From the NCBI GenBank assembly GCA_047967505.1, contig CM106539.1: a DNA stretch of 64,000 bases. One strand, given 5' to 3'. Under the pieces are notes generated by a model, which saw only the letters and a list, made by a program, of their open reading frames with translations, searched no databases and had not been told where the DNA came from. The first letter of the stretch is position 1; each line of letters begins with the position of its first letter. The DNA comes from Dipteris shenzhenensis (taxonomy: Eukaryota; Polypodiophyta; Polypodiopsida; Gleicheniales). Positions 52,976 to 64,000 of this stretch are shown here, piece after piece. Made by a program: the position numbers and the translations under genes.

Positions 52976-55140
52976 AGACCAATGCTTCAAGTAACAAGTA
53001 AACATGCGTAAGTATGTGTAAAAAACAAACTACTATGAACTTTCACAAACATAACACTCAAGGGCAAGGAGAGTTTTTTTTTTCCAACTCTGGCCAAACA
53101 TATCAACCCCAAGCATCAACCTTGGGTTAATACCTTAAGAATTTTTCTTTATTTCTTAAAAAGAAGCCACTTGAAGAACAAATCAGGCTAGGTAATGGAC
53201 ACTAATGGGTAGAGCTTGCAATTTTGAACATTTCATCTTTTTATAGAAGAGCGATTTGAGCTAACCATGAAAAGTTATGGCCCGCGAAGAGTTTAGGGTT
53301 TGACACTAACCCTAAACCCATTCCTATAAAAACATACTCCTACCTCATTCTTTTTCTTCCACATCTAGCCTCCATCCTCTTCCCCATTCCGAGCCCTACG
53401 CAAAGACCCTCTTCCCCTCTCCATTAACCACCACCCTACTCCCATCCTCATACGGTGAGTTATTTTGAGCCCTTCTCGCAGAGCAATAACTAGCCATCCA
53501 TTCACCCTCAACAATCCTGTTACATCGAGAAAGACTTGGGAGAGCGTTGCAGGTGACCATCTCCTCCTCCCTTTGAATTTCTGTCAAAGTTTTCTATTCG
53601 TCAAGTTTCCACCACCACCACCCCCCCTCCACCTCCTTCCCCCCTTCACACCCCCCCCCTCCACCACCCCCTACCCCCCATCTCCACTCCTCTTCCTCCA
53701 CTCAAGGGCCAAGGCCTTGATGGGCCACTGGCCCGGTGGTGGTGCAGCGACACAGAGTTGCCCGCCTGCCCAAAGGCGCTCGCCAATCGACGACAGCCTG
53801 CCCAAAGTAGAACCGCCAACAAAGGGCGATGTCACTTGCCACATAGGCGGTGCTCGCCCCACCCCGCCTCTCTCTCCTGTGCCCACCCGTGGCGATGCCT
53901 CCTGCCCACCACCCCAACTCTGCCCCTCCGTCGGCTTTTTGCTCTACCACGCCCACCTACCTACATGCTCCGCTGAGACCGTGCCTGACTCCAACCACCA
54001 GCTCCCCCCACGATGCCTCTGCCTCCATAGCTTTCCCCCCTCCTCCCTTCGACTCAACGCCTCCCCCCTCCATCTCCCCCTTCGACTCAACCCCTCCCCC
54101 CTCCACACCCCCTGCCTCTCCTCCCAGCAGCCGCCACCACCCCCCCTCCCCCTCTGAGATCCACACCCAAAAAAACAAAAAACAAAAAAGAGAGTACCTA
54201 ACTCTAGCCCTACCCCTATCCCTAACCCGTGGACTAACCTAGGGTAGGCTAGTTAGCTTGGGTTAGCTAGGTTCATGATTATGTTAGGCTAACCTAGGTT
54301 GGGTTATTTAGGTTCTAGTTAAGTTAGACTAACTTTCCTCTAGTTAGTAGACTAACTATAGTTAGTTTAACCTAACTACAATTAGTTAGGTTAGTTTCTG
54401 TAACTAGACAATTATACTAACTAGCACTTAGACTAACTTCCCTAGTTCAATTACCTCCCACTAAAGTCCATTCACACTAGGCTTAAGGACAACCCCCCCC
54501 ACGCCCCACCCCAAAAAAGGCACATTTTACCCCGACTTACACCCATCGAAACTCGTCCATTTGGTGGCCAAACTGGACCCCGATTGAACCAAGATTCACA
54601 CATAGAGACACTACTCTACAAGGAGTTTTTACAACCCATTTCAAACCATTTCAGCATCTCTAGTACTCACTAATTTGTGTCCCTATGTGGGCCCCTTTTT
54701 GCACTAATTCGCTCATAAATTTTTGTGACCTCCGATTGACGATCCGTCTACACCAGCACATTTCCCTACTCACGCGAGATATTCCTAGTCACATTATTAA
54801 TATGATGGTCCCTACAATGGGATGGACCATCAAAGTCTAGGGTTGGCAAGCATAATATCACAACCTGTGAATGTAATTACACAATAGCAAAAAGAGGCCA
54901 CCAAGGACCCTAATATTCCAATTCAATCAAGATGACCTTCTTTAAAAGAAAGCACAAGTGCCTCTACCTCTGCAGCCTTTGGGAATAGTGAATGGCATGT
55001 CAACAAAAGTCGCAGGAGTCCACTTTTCTCTTCAATTCACAATCTTGGATCTCCCCAAGAAATCCTATCAAATCTTGCTGGGACATCCTTGGTTGCATGA
55101 AGATGTGAGAAATGAAATATACCTGTGTTTTAATAAGTGA
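52976..55140 (+). mobile_element. Second X internal region (leader and remnants)
   Basis: Leader aligned with 28000-28600, so a second internal region follows the second LTR. 53600-54170 is C-rich with Pro-rich open frames by composition. 54190-54470 is a CTAAC/GTTAG-rich tract like those at 957 and 60012. 54495-54540 has C and A runs. 54720-54780 matches 29190-29240. Confidence 0.6.
54958..55140 (+). pseudogene. X element protease fragment
   Basis: Encodes VAGVHFSLQFTILDLP and YQILLGHPWLHEDVRNEIY, the C-terminal block of a gypsy aspartic protease. The catalytic Asp part is missing; a deletion has removed most of gag. It ends at TGA 55138-55140. Confidence 0.7.
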
Positions 55141-55229
55141 AGAAAATGAAAAGAAACGCAAGGACCGACTACCACCTTGAAGTCCATTGCAAGCCATGTG
55201 GCACATTGAGGCAAATAAGTAGAACATGT

Positions 55230-55513
55230 CGACCATGGGATAGCAGACTTAGAGGATAGTCAGGTTGGCGATGCCACGGGTGGAGAGATGTAGTGGCAAC
55301 AATGGTGGAGGTGACAATGGAAGCGAAGACAATTTGAGGTGGGGTGGTGATGCGAGTCGACAGCATGTAGGTAGCGAGATGGAGCAAACAGATGCTAGAA
55401 CTATCGAGGATGGGACAAAAGTTTGATAAGAAGTGAAGAAGGGAGGAGTTCTATATAGTGAGGAGCTTGATTGTAAGTCGGGCAGTGGAGCAGAAACTTA
55501 AGCAAGAAGTCAA
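55230..55513 (+). repeat. Dispersed repeat, inverted copy of 18880-19240
   Basis: Shares several ordered words with the reverse complement of 18880-19240 and likewise adjoins a long GA tract. Confidence 0.7.
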
Positions 55514-55542
55514 ATGGGGAGTAGGGGTAGAGAGAGTGAGAT

Positions 55543-55594
<52 letters not shown>

Positions 55595-55648
55595 AGGGGA
55601 GGAGGAGAGGGAGGGAGGGAGGGAGAGGGAGGGAGGGAGAGGGGGGGG

Positions 55649-55695
<47 letters not shown>

Positions 55696-55730
55696 GGAGG
55701 GAGAGGGAGAGAGGGAGAGAGAGAGGGGGG

Positions 55731-55780
<50 letters not shown>

Positions 55781-55920
55781 GGGGGGGAGAGAGGGAGAGG
55801 AGAGAGAGAGAGGGAGAGGAGAGAGAGAGAGAGGGGGGGGAGAGAGGGAGAAGAGAGGGAGAGAGGGAGAGAGAGAGGGGGGAGGGAGAGAGGGGGGGAG
55901 AGAGAGAGAGGGGGGGGTTA
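55514..55920. repeat. (GA)n and poly-G microsatellite block
   Basis: About 400 bp of GA runs mixed with G runs. An Arg/Glu/Gly open frame across it is a composition effect. Confidence 0.93.
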
Positions 55921-56719
55921 GAGAGGGGGGGGGGAAATTAAAGAGTCTAGAGAGTTAGGAAACAATTAGGGAAAAACTTAGGAGAGTTTAGAGAGTTAGG
56001 AAAATTTAGGAAACAGTTAGGGAAAATCAAGGAACATTAGGGAAAACTAGAGAAACTAGGAAAAAATAAGGGATAGTTAGAGAAATTAGGAAGAGAGTCG
56101 GAAAAATTAGGGAGAGAGGAAAAATTAGGGGGGGTTGAAGTAGAGAGAGGAGGGCTAAAATAGAGGGAGGAAGAGAGAGGAGAAGGTAGATAGATAGAGA
56201 GGATATGTATATATATAGAGAGAGAGGGGGGGAGGAGGGAGGATAAATGGAGAGCAGGAAAAATTGAAGAGAGGGGAAGGATATTAAGGGGTAAAATTGG
56301 TGACATGGTGTGAGGACTTAAATGTACTATGTGCAACTGTCCAAAGTTGCAAGGGAAACGTGAACTTGTGTGTGGTAGACTTTACAACACCCCTGTTCAT
56401 AGTGAAAGGAAAACAATGTGGAGTTTGATAATGAAATTAGTCGAGAGAAAACACTACTGCATTTAATAGAAAGGTTTTGATATCTAGGTGAGACCCTGCT
56501 AATGTTTGTACAAAGAAGAATATCAAGATGTAAACTTTTTGCAAAGGTTTGCAGAATGCATAATTGGATAAAAAATTAAGCTTTTGTTAACTCATAGCAA
56601 ACATCACTTTTATTGAAGAGGGGAGTCTTCATACCTGCCACCATCCAACAAGAAAAGCGTGGTGAGAATCGCTTAGACCTTAGTTGGGATGATAGGTGTC
56701 GTAAACACCCGTCCCTTGT
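55921..56719. other. Purine-rich spacer, no gene recognised
   Basis: Loose repeats of GTTAGGAAAA/GAGAGTTAG to about 56110, then AG-rich sequence with TATATATA near 56210, then unassigned sequence from 56290. Confidence 0.4.
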
Positions 56720-57613
56720 TATTGGGTGTCATTACTATCCCACGTCATTCACAGGATGTGCAAGATGTGAGGATGTCGGGTCGTATTTGGGTGAGAGACG
56801 TAGGCTCAAGTGTGGGAAGTAGACATCACGCATGCTTGAGTGAAAGGAACATTTATAAAAATGGGTTATGAAGGCTTTTGCGTCCATTGGGTGTTGTAAG
56901 GTTTAGGAGTTTCAGGATTTAGAAGGAGGTCAAGATTAGAATGGGGATGAAGGTTAGAAGGGGGATTTCAGGGTTTTGAAGGAGGTTATAGGGCTCAAAA
57001 GGAGGTTCCAGGGTTTAGAAGGAGGTTCAAGGTTAGAAGAAGGTTCAAGGTTAGAAGGGGGATCAAGGTTAGGAGGGGGATCCAAGTTTCGGAATAGAGT
57101 ACATGGTGGAGAACGTGTCTCCTTCATAGATCTTGGAGGTCAAAGGTTGAGGGACTAATCTAAGAGGGTAAGGGTTTAGGGGAGCATAGGAGTGGGGAGA
57201 AAGAAGGTGTAAGAGCAAGGGGGAGGGGGGAGAGAGAGGAGAAGGGAGAAGGAGAGGGAGAGGCGGAGTTGCAAGGTTCGAAGAGAGGGGAGTAGGAGAC
57301 AAGGTCAGGACATGCTTTTGGATGTGAGAGCGCAAGGGATCATGGACACTTGGAGACTTGGACATGCTTTTGGATGTGAGAGTGCAAGGGATCATGGGCA
57401 CTTGGAGACAATTGCATAGAATACTAAAATAGAACTCAACACAATGTCCCAAAGAGTGTGTGCTTCATTCTACCATGAACTTGCATGTAGAACATGCAAG
57501 TTTGATTCCTAAGAGGGATTATTCCTAGCCTTATGCAAGTACAAGCAGAGCTTTACCGCTACTCTATACACACATTCTGTGCTACCTAATTCCATGTTGG
57601 CACAGAGACAACA
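56720..57613 (-). repeat. LTR of gypsy family X, copy 3 (inverted, promoter-deleted)
   Basis: The reverse complement aligns with 51688-52953, beginning TGTTGTCTCTGTGCCAAC at 57613. Relative to the other copies it lacks most of the CATGCA array and the TATA box. Upstream on the minus strand lie pol remnants, so this is the 3' LTR of that copy. The left border is approximate. Confidence 0.75.
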
Positions 57614-59130
57614 TACTCCCGGATCCATTTTATTACCCGTCCTCAGGTTATGGCTTATTGTGATCATGGAGTTGGGAATGCCATTGTGTCACCCAGTGGC
57701 TGTGGAACTTGTGGCATGTCAGTTGATCCTGATATAAAGCCTTGGCACCATATAATTTTTGCTCTATTTCCAAGAAGCCTGTATCCACCATTTGTTCGAA
57801 CAGAGATATGCAGCATGCTTCCAAGAAGATGACTCTTTGATAGAGTATGAGCATCAATCCGTTCATTGGGATTGAAACTGAGTGGAGGAAAATGGTGGTT
57901 GATGTGGCTGGGGACCTCCAGAATGTATTCCAATGTTTTGTAGAAGATAGCACTAGCTCTCCTTGGGTATAGTAGTCATATTGTTGATCTGGCACTAGCT
58001 CTCCTTGACTGGCATGGCGTTGATGGGCAGTGCTAGTGCCGATGCAGCCTCAGGCTCTGGCTGCTGCTGGCTATTGTTGGAGATATATTGGCTGCAATTG
58101 TGCGTCGAGCTGCAGCATCTCGTGGGGCAATTCCTCAATTACTACCTTCAAAATAGGCATTTCTTCTGAGGTATCTGCATTTGCCAATGTGATAGTAGGA
58201 GAAGTTGACGGCTCCCATGCTGGTGAGAATGGAATGTCCAACTCCTCAATAGGTTTTGGTGACTAGGGCAGAGTCATTTCTCATTCCTATAGCTCTTTAT
58301 TGATGATTACAAACAATAGGTGTGGAATTTTACATTTTTGGCCTGATGAACCATCGAGTTTTTTTGTGAAGAAGATGACTAAGTGTTGGATCCAATCTTG
58401 CTTTAGCTACCTACTCAGCAAAACAAATGTGCAGAGTGGGAGGGATCGATTCTTTCCACACTTAACCCCCATGATTGTGGATAGGAATTGTGACAAGATA
58501 AAGCAATGCTTGATGGTCCGTGTAGAAGACAAATTCATTTGCCAATAAATAGTGTCAAAATTTCTTAACACTATACACCATTGCTAGGGCTTCTCTATCT
58601 GTGGTGGTATAACTCTGATAGCATCTCAATTCTTTGGAACTAATTCAATGGTATATAAATGCATACAAAATCTTGTGGTAACAAGCCTTCTTAAGGACCT
58701 TTGGCTATGAATACCACAAACTAGTTTATTTGTCATGATAAATATCACTATTGACCTTGCATCATGCCATAATTCTCTTGTACGGATTGCATATACCAAC
58801 CTTCCAAGGTAAGATATAATCCATGGGCATAACATCCACTAACACATAGTGGCTCTAGAGTTGATGTTGTTGAAGAATGCTCTAACAATGCAAGGCGATG
58901 CTACAGTAAGCAAGTTTCTATCACAATGGCTCTGCAATCCCTTTTGGACCAAGTCCTATGTAGTACTTAGAATCTGACGTTTACAGTGATCCAAAAATCT
59001 CTCTGTGCACAGGGCTCTTCCACTTGCTGGTTTTACAAGCTAGGCATGCCAAATGGATGTAATCCTCATACATTTCCACAAATCTACACTCAAAATCTTC
59101 CAAAGTATCCATTGTCATCTAGGCTTAATT
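57614..59130 (-). pseudogene. Gypsy pol remnant of the X family
   Basis: On the minus strand, 58430-58620 reads TTDREALAMVYSVKKF, one stop, then HYLLANEFVFYTDHQALLYL, a clear gypsy RNase H. 58620-59130 upstream is probably the RT-RNase H connection, too worn for firm motifs. 57650-57995 has an open minus frame with no integrase motif, so the integrase appears deleted. Confidence 0.65.
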
Positions 59131-59654
59131 CGATGGGCAAAGTCTTGCTACGTTGCTGATGTAGGAGGGGCCAGCTATTGTTACATGCACTTGGCATTCG
59201 ATTGTGGAAGCATGACTTGTCGTGCAAGCTTCTATTGTTGTTTGCGATTGTACGTGCCGTTGAGTGTGGTCATTCGTAGGAGTCAAACAAGTCATTGCAA
59301 GCATAGGAGCTCCAATTCTCCTGTGATGTTGTCGAGCTACGCTTATAGTTGGCATTGGAGTCGTGCTACTATTGTAGTATCGTGGCTGGTTGTGAGCATT
59401 TGCTTGCCAATCATTGAGGCATGATTAGACTAAGTGAGATAAAGGGGGGAGGGGAGGAGTTTCAATAAAAGGATAATGGACAATAGGGGGCCTTAAAGAG
59501 GGAGGCACATGAGATTGGGGAGGGGGCAAAGAACCACTTATGAATGGGACGGGCGACCACTAATGAAGGAGTATTATAGAAGTAGGGATGTCCTAAAGGG
59601 GAAGGGGAAAGAGGGACCATTTATAATATTATGGTTAGAAATAAGCATGCTATA
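59131..59654. other. Unassigned sequence
   Basis: No recognised gene or repeat. 59430-59640 is purine-rich. Confidence 0.3.
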
Positions 59655-59800
59655 CCACAACCTACCTTAGTGGTAGAGCTAACTTGTGAGAAAGACAAGA
59701 TTGTGGATTTGAATCCTTTCTTGAACCTTTGGGGATATTTACCAAAAGATTAACCTATGCCCATAACATAATGTGCACCCCCTTTGAGAATATGTATGTA
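59655..59800 (+). mobile_element. tRNA-derived SINE candidate
   Basis: CTTAGTGGTAGAGC (59665-59678) matches the pol III A box of tRNAs, and GGATTTGAATCC (59705-59716) a degenerate B box, at a tRNA-like spacing. The flanks do not fold into a full tRNA by eye. A worn tRNA copy is the alternative. Confidence 0.45.
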
Positions 59801-59949
59801 TGCATGCATGCAATTGTGCACCCACTTAAACTTTGGCTTAAAAGATCAAGCTATGTTTAAAATAAATTAAGCTTAAATTAAGCTATGAAGATAGATTAAT
59901 TAGACTCCCTAGGCCAAAACAAATAGGAATAAAGTAAGTTGGAGCCAAC

Positions 59950-60360
59950 GTGTCCCCTTTGAGAATATATACATACATATATATATATATATATACATAT
60001 AATAAGTAATAGAACCCTAACCTAAATTTTAACCTAACCTAACCTAACCAAACCAAATGTACTCGCAAGCTAACCACAATTAAGTTAAACTAACCGCAAT
60101 CAAGCAAATCTAACCCACTATAATTGACAACAATTAGGCTAACTACACCCAAGTAAGCTAGGTTAATGAAAAGAGACCATAGTAACCCAAACACAATAGG
60201 TTAGGTTAATTCTACCTTCCTCCCTAAAAGAAAAAAAAGAGAACCTTGAAAAAAGAAGGGGGAGGGTCTTTGTTGAAAACTTCAAAAATTAACCCTTCTT
60301 TCAAGGCTCCTAACGAAGCCATTTAGAGCCTAAATTGAGCCCCCTTCAAACATAGAACTA
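59950..60360 (+). repeat. AT microsatellite and CCTAA-rich tract
   Basis: (AT)n near 59965-60000, then AACCTAACCTAACCTAACC (about 60031-60049) decaying into CTAACCAC/AAGTTAA variants to ~60210, a short A-rich part, and CATTTAGAGCC near 60320. Same module as at 957-1240. From 60360 to 60820 nothing was recognised. Confidence 0.7.
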
Positions 60361-60820
60361 ATTTGCCATCCTTTTTTAAAGTCCATTAGACATCTTGAAC
60401 CAAGCACTTATTTTAACCAGTCATAACCATAGCTTTGGCCATTTTTTGGCCTGGAGAGGTCAAAATCACATTCTAACTTCACAATCATTTTCACCACATT
60501 GAAGGCCACAAATTAGAGTTGGATATGCACTTAAGATCAAGAAGAAGGCTAGAACCCACTCAAAATGTGTCTATACTTCCTACCCTTTGATCAATTAGCA
60601 CCAAATTTATGTGAGACACCGGATAAAAGCAAAAGTTTACTCCCCAATGTTAAAGTTTGATATTGGGAAAATTACCATCACGTTTTAGTCCAGGATGCAT
60701 GCAAGCCACATGCTTGCAAAATGACATTGTAAAAATAATATAGCATTGTCAATAATATTATTCAATAAAACCAGATCTTCTGCTGGACTCTTCATCCTCG
60801 CCATTTCAGGCGTCTCTCAA

Positions 60821-60826
60821 TTTATT
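60821..60826 (-). terminator. Polyadenylation signal of the enolase gene
   Basis: AATAAA on the minus strand, about 100 bases after the enolase stop codon. Confidence 0.5.
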
Positions 60827-60921
60827 AGAATGGTATACAGCAACCTTGTGACTAGCACTTCTTCAAAAACTGGTTTACCATAGTCCGAGTTTTCATGCAT
60901 GTGCTATGGCTATTCGATACA

Positions 60922-61589
60922 TCAGTATGGTGCTGCTGGATGACGGAAATTTGATCCAGCATAAACAGCTGCATCACCGAGCTCCTCTTCTATTCGCAGA
61001 AGCTGTTACAACAGACCAAGCAACACATATCCCATTAACAAAATCCTGAACCTGCCGAAGAAATGATAACTTAACATCGAAGAAAAACACTACACAGAGA
61101 CAGGGAACTTAAGAGACAGGAACCTGATTGTATTTGGCAAGACGTTCTGATCGACACGGAGCACCAGTCTTAATCTGACCCTGCACATAATTAGAACAAA
61201 GCAATCAAGAGACACGACGGACAAGTTGTCACCAGTATCATGACAGGATGGTGAATCTCACACAACTTACTGTGGCTAGCCCTACAGCCAGATCAGCAAT
61301 AAAAGTATCTTCTGTCTCTCCACTTCTATGACTGGTCATAACTCCCCAGCCTGCTTGCTTGGCCATCTTCACTGCTTCAATGCTCTCCGTCACAGAACCA
61401 ATCTGGTTCACCTGCATACACATAGATACATATGCACATAGAAATCCAGCCTTTAATGAGCTACATACTTTTATCTCCACCACAACTAGAGCATAAACTA
61501 CAGTTCACAAAAATAGCACTGTATTAGAGTTCTCGAACCTTCAAAAGAAGAGCATTGCATGCCACATCCTTGATAGCCTTTCCTACCCG
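60922..61589 (-). CDS. ENO: Enolase, last four exons
   Basis: Enolase converts 2-phosphoglycerate to phosphoenolpyruvate in cytosolic glycolysis. Minus-strand exons: 61539-61589 ([17 protein letters not shown]), 61271-61411 ([10 protein letters not shown] to DLAVGLAT), 61124-61180 ([19 protein letters not shown]) and 60922-61002 ([16 protein letters not shown] to the TGA). All borders are GT/AG and the phases agree. By yeast numbering the catalytic Lys345 is the last codon of the first of these, His373 lies in [10 protein letters not shown] and Lys396 in GQIKTGAP. About 108 of ~445 residues are here, all open. The N-terminal exons must lie beyond 61600 and probably outside the window. Confidence 0.93.
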
Positions 61590-62520
61590 CTGCATGGCAA
61601 AAACATAATTATCAGAAACAGTTATTCCCATGAGAATCTTTTTGAGTTTGAGTGCGTGCCAAAACCCCAAAAACAGAGCACAATATTGCACCCCACAAAC
61701 AGAATTTTTTCAAGCTGCAAACAGATCTCAGAATGCAAACGATTAGCCAAAAGATGGGAACATTGTGACTCATAAACAAATATCTGAAAGCATATAAACT
61801 GATTGGTACATGTGTATTCACAGCCATGCACAGTTCCACAGTCAAATGCATACTCTCTGGCCATGGCATGGCTAGACTGCAAGTTAGTCCATTGCATCTC
61901 CAAAATTTCTCCAATAAGCCACATATTGAGCCATTGGCACTGCCCAATAATTGGTTCAACACCCTACAAAACTTGTTACTTACGCGATCGATGATGATAC
62001 CCAGTAAGTTTTAATGTAGATCTTCCGTTTTGTTGAGGAGCATCAAGAAAAAGCCAAAGGCCAAGCTGGACTAGAGTGATTACGGGCATGGCAACCTAAA
62101 AGTGTCCACATAACTTGCAACATACATTGAGGGTTCCTCCAGGCTTGAGCCCAAGGCCTCTCAAAAAGAGAGAAGCATTCAAAACACATCGTGTTCAAGC
62201 CTGAGAAGAAGATACAGGGCATGGGCATTCAAAAGGTGCACATGAATGCAGCCAAAATACTTTTAGAATGGATGATGAGGAAAGCAAAAATAAACCTAAT
62301 TTCGAGATGAAACGTGGGCTGTAGCTAATACAATATACAGTCCCCGAATGCACATGTAGATCGTGCTGCTACATGAGATGCACTCTTCCTCTATCCCCAA
62401 ATAAATATGGATGTAATTACTCATCAAACCCATAGCGGAGGGAATTCAAGGAGATGCACAATCCCTGGTATGATACATGCCGACGATTGAACACCGCTTT
62501 GTCAGTGCTTGGACACAACC
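61590..62520 (-). other. Enolase intron sequence
   Basis: Upstream of the first visible enolase exon on the minus strand. No further exon was found up to the LINE fragment, so this is read as a long intron. Short open frames here match nothing I recognise. Confidence 0.5.
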
Positions 62521-62539
62521 TACTAGATCCTTCGATATT

Positions 62540-62834
62540 ATTAACAACACACAAACCAACTTAATTCAAGAGCAGAATTATCCTAGACAACATCCTAAAC
62601 CTTTAGGGAGGCCACTAATTGGGCACAATAGGAGTCTTAGTCGCCCGCGTACTTCTCTTGGATTTTGAGAAGGCATACAACAAGATGGACTGGACTTTCT
62701 TGAAAGCAACCATGCAGAGATTCAGCTTCTCAGCAAATGGATTAGTAGGGCCTCAGCACATTTAGCAAGCCACTGTAGTCAACTACTGATTGCGGGCCAG
62801 ATGGAAGAAGATCTCTCTCTCTCTCTCTCTCCAT
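62540..62834 (+). pseudogene. LINE reverse transcriptase fragment
   Basis: Encodes ILDNILNL, then LLLDFEKAYNKMDWTFLKAT, and after stops QLLIAGQMEED, matching the order of the same motifs in the LINE at 19498-26370 but diverged from it. It ends in a CT run. Only about 100 codons of RT remain. Confidence 0.7.
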
Positions 62835-62885
62835 CCACTGTAGTCAACTACAGGGGTTAGTCCAGCCAAAAGGGGGATAGTCGAT

Positions 62886-63690
62886 ATGGCCAGCCCATCC
62901 TCCCCTCATCCCCCCAAGCTTTACTCCACCATGGTAGCCACAACCCCTGCTCCCTTCGACAGGACGTACTCTAGGTATAAGATTCAACCTCCCCCGACGC
63001 CGACCAAGCCGCAAGAGCAGATTTACCATCTCCAGCAAGAAGTGCGAGACCTGAGGTCCCAACTCACCCAAGCCCTAGCTCGTATTGCAGCTTTGGAAGG
63101 CCCAGGGAAGCAGGAGATTATTGCAGCAGCCGTACAAACATGTAAAACTGAGCCCCCAACATCACAGCTGATTTCCACGGTTAGAGAGCTCATCCACGTG
63201 AAAGTGACAGCTGAACCCAAGGTTGACATCCAAACAGAGATCCAAGAACATCACCTTTGGAAAGAGAATGCTATGAAGATTTGAATAGGGGGAATACCCG
63301 ATTGGCAGCACGAGGATGACACTTTCGAGGAGACAATCGACAGAATCAAGGCAGCAGTCCTGGCCATTGATTGGTCAGCAAGCCCAACTGATGACAAGAA
63401 TGATGATGAAGAGGAGTCTTCCCCAGTTTATTTATCGCCTAGGAATGGACACGTTGTCATCACCTTCAACTCGAAGACACTCAGGAAGAGGATTCTACGA
63501 CAATCCTATAAGCTGAAGGGGACAAAGATATGGATTGCTGAGGAGCTTACAAGAACCCAACTGAAGAACAAAGCTACCGAGCTTGCTAAGGTTCGGGCAG
63601 CCAGGGAAGCAGGAAAATGGGCAGTATATCGTGACGGTCTTGCAGTAATTAGAGAATTTAAGACAAAATCTAAAGACCCTCAGTCTTAAA
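62886..63690 (+). pseudogene. LINE ORF1p-like protein
   Basis: Starts MASPSSPHPPKLYS. A short coiled coil follows (EQIYHLQQEVRDLRSQLTQA), then a stop at 63284 after NAMKI. The next frame continues to NSKTLRKRILRQSYKLKG, WIAEELTRTQLKNKATEL and AAREAGKWAVYRDGLAVI, which resembles the C-terminal domain of L1 ORF1p RNA-binding proteins. It ends TAA near 63690. No endonuclease or RT follows, so it may be an ORF1-only element. Confidence 0.6.
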
Positions 63691-64000
63691 CTGATGTAAT
63701 GGCCACTCCATAGCCTAGTACTTAGTTCCTTTTATGTTTTATGTTCTATGTGTTTTGTTTTTTTGGAGGAATCTGATGATACTCCCAGGGAGATTGCCTA
63801 TGGCCCTCTCTGTACTGATGTATAAGCAGGTCTCTTTTGTCCCATAGACCTTTTTAGGTCTCCAGTGGACATTAATAAACTTTCTTTCTTTCTTTCTCAT
63901 GCTCAATATGCCAAGGCTGCCCCTTAGCCTCCTTTCTATTCTTCCTTGTCACAGAGACTCAGAAATTTTCTCCAATCACAAGATGTTTCTTTGTTTGTTA
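63691..64000 (+). mobile_element. Possible element 3' UTR and tail
   Basis: T-rich sequence with AATAAA at 63874-63879 followed by (TTTC)n to about 63897. This looks like the 3' end of the ORF1-bearing element, though an LTR-type R region like 250-294 is also possible. 63898-64000 is unassigned. Confidence 0.4.

Noticed and set aside
55514-55921. Arg/Glu/Gly-rich open frame
   Set aside because: Translation of a (GA)n and poly-G microsatellite.
57648-57995. Integrase of the minus-strand X element
   Set aside because: The open frame lacks the zinc-binding and D,D,E motifs.
60031-60060. CCTAA repeats as a telomere or telomere insertion
   Set aside because: Plant telomeres are normally TTTAGGG. 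The tract is short, degenerate and part of a module seen three times beside retrotransposon sequence.

Overview
This window is nuclear DNA of a land plant with a large, repeat-rich genome. The evidence is nested Ty1/copia and Ty3/gypsy LTR retrotransposons with plant-type tRNA-iMet and tRNA-Asp primer sites, a plant L1-type LINE, and short intron-split exons of two housekeeping genes. The sequence alone does not fix the species; a fern or other seed-free vascular plant is plausible, at low confidence. There is no bacterial, viral or CRISPR content.

Layout. 1-1414: the end of an LTR with its primer site, then a leader with a GTTAG-rich tract. 1415-11212: a decayed chromodomain Ty3/gypsy element (+ strand). 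Its gag is split at 1761-5645 by a non-autonomous element arranged LTR-internal-LTR-internal-LTR, with target duplication AAGCA. 11213-15945: a copia element (- strand) whose reverse transcriptase is cut by the gypsy insertion. 16077-17274: 3' exons of a prolyl iminopeptidase gene (+), followed by a ~0.7 kb tandem duplication. 19498-26370: a 6.9 kb LINE (-) between 17-bp target duplications. 26873-52953: an old gypsy family, here called X, with tRNA-Asp-type primer sites. It hosts two younger insertions: a 16.7 kb Ty3/gypsy element (30204-46923, target duplication AATTG) and a 2.7 kb gag-only copia element (48442-51125, target duplication TTGAC). 52954-56719: a second X internal region and GA-rich repeats. 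56720-59130: a minus-strand X LTR with pol remnants. 59655-59800: a tRNA-like SINE candidate. 60821-61589: the last four exons of enolase (-). 62540-63895: LINE fragments, probably in the next enolase intron.

The most interesting object is the 16.7 kb gypsy element. Its LTRs are almost identical. Its pol frame is intact through reverse transcriptase, RNase H and integrase. Gag, protease, a long acidic linker and pol are separated only by single stop codons or a one-base shift. Between pol and the 3' LTR it has three tandem-repeat arrays and then an open frame of about 957 codons that I do not recognise (proline/serine-rich N-terminus, a Cys/His globular region, a long C-terminal coiled coil). 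Three unrelated LTR families here each carry a short arrayed motif upstream of a TATA box.
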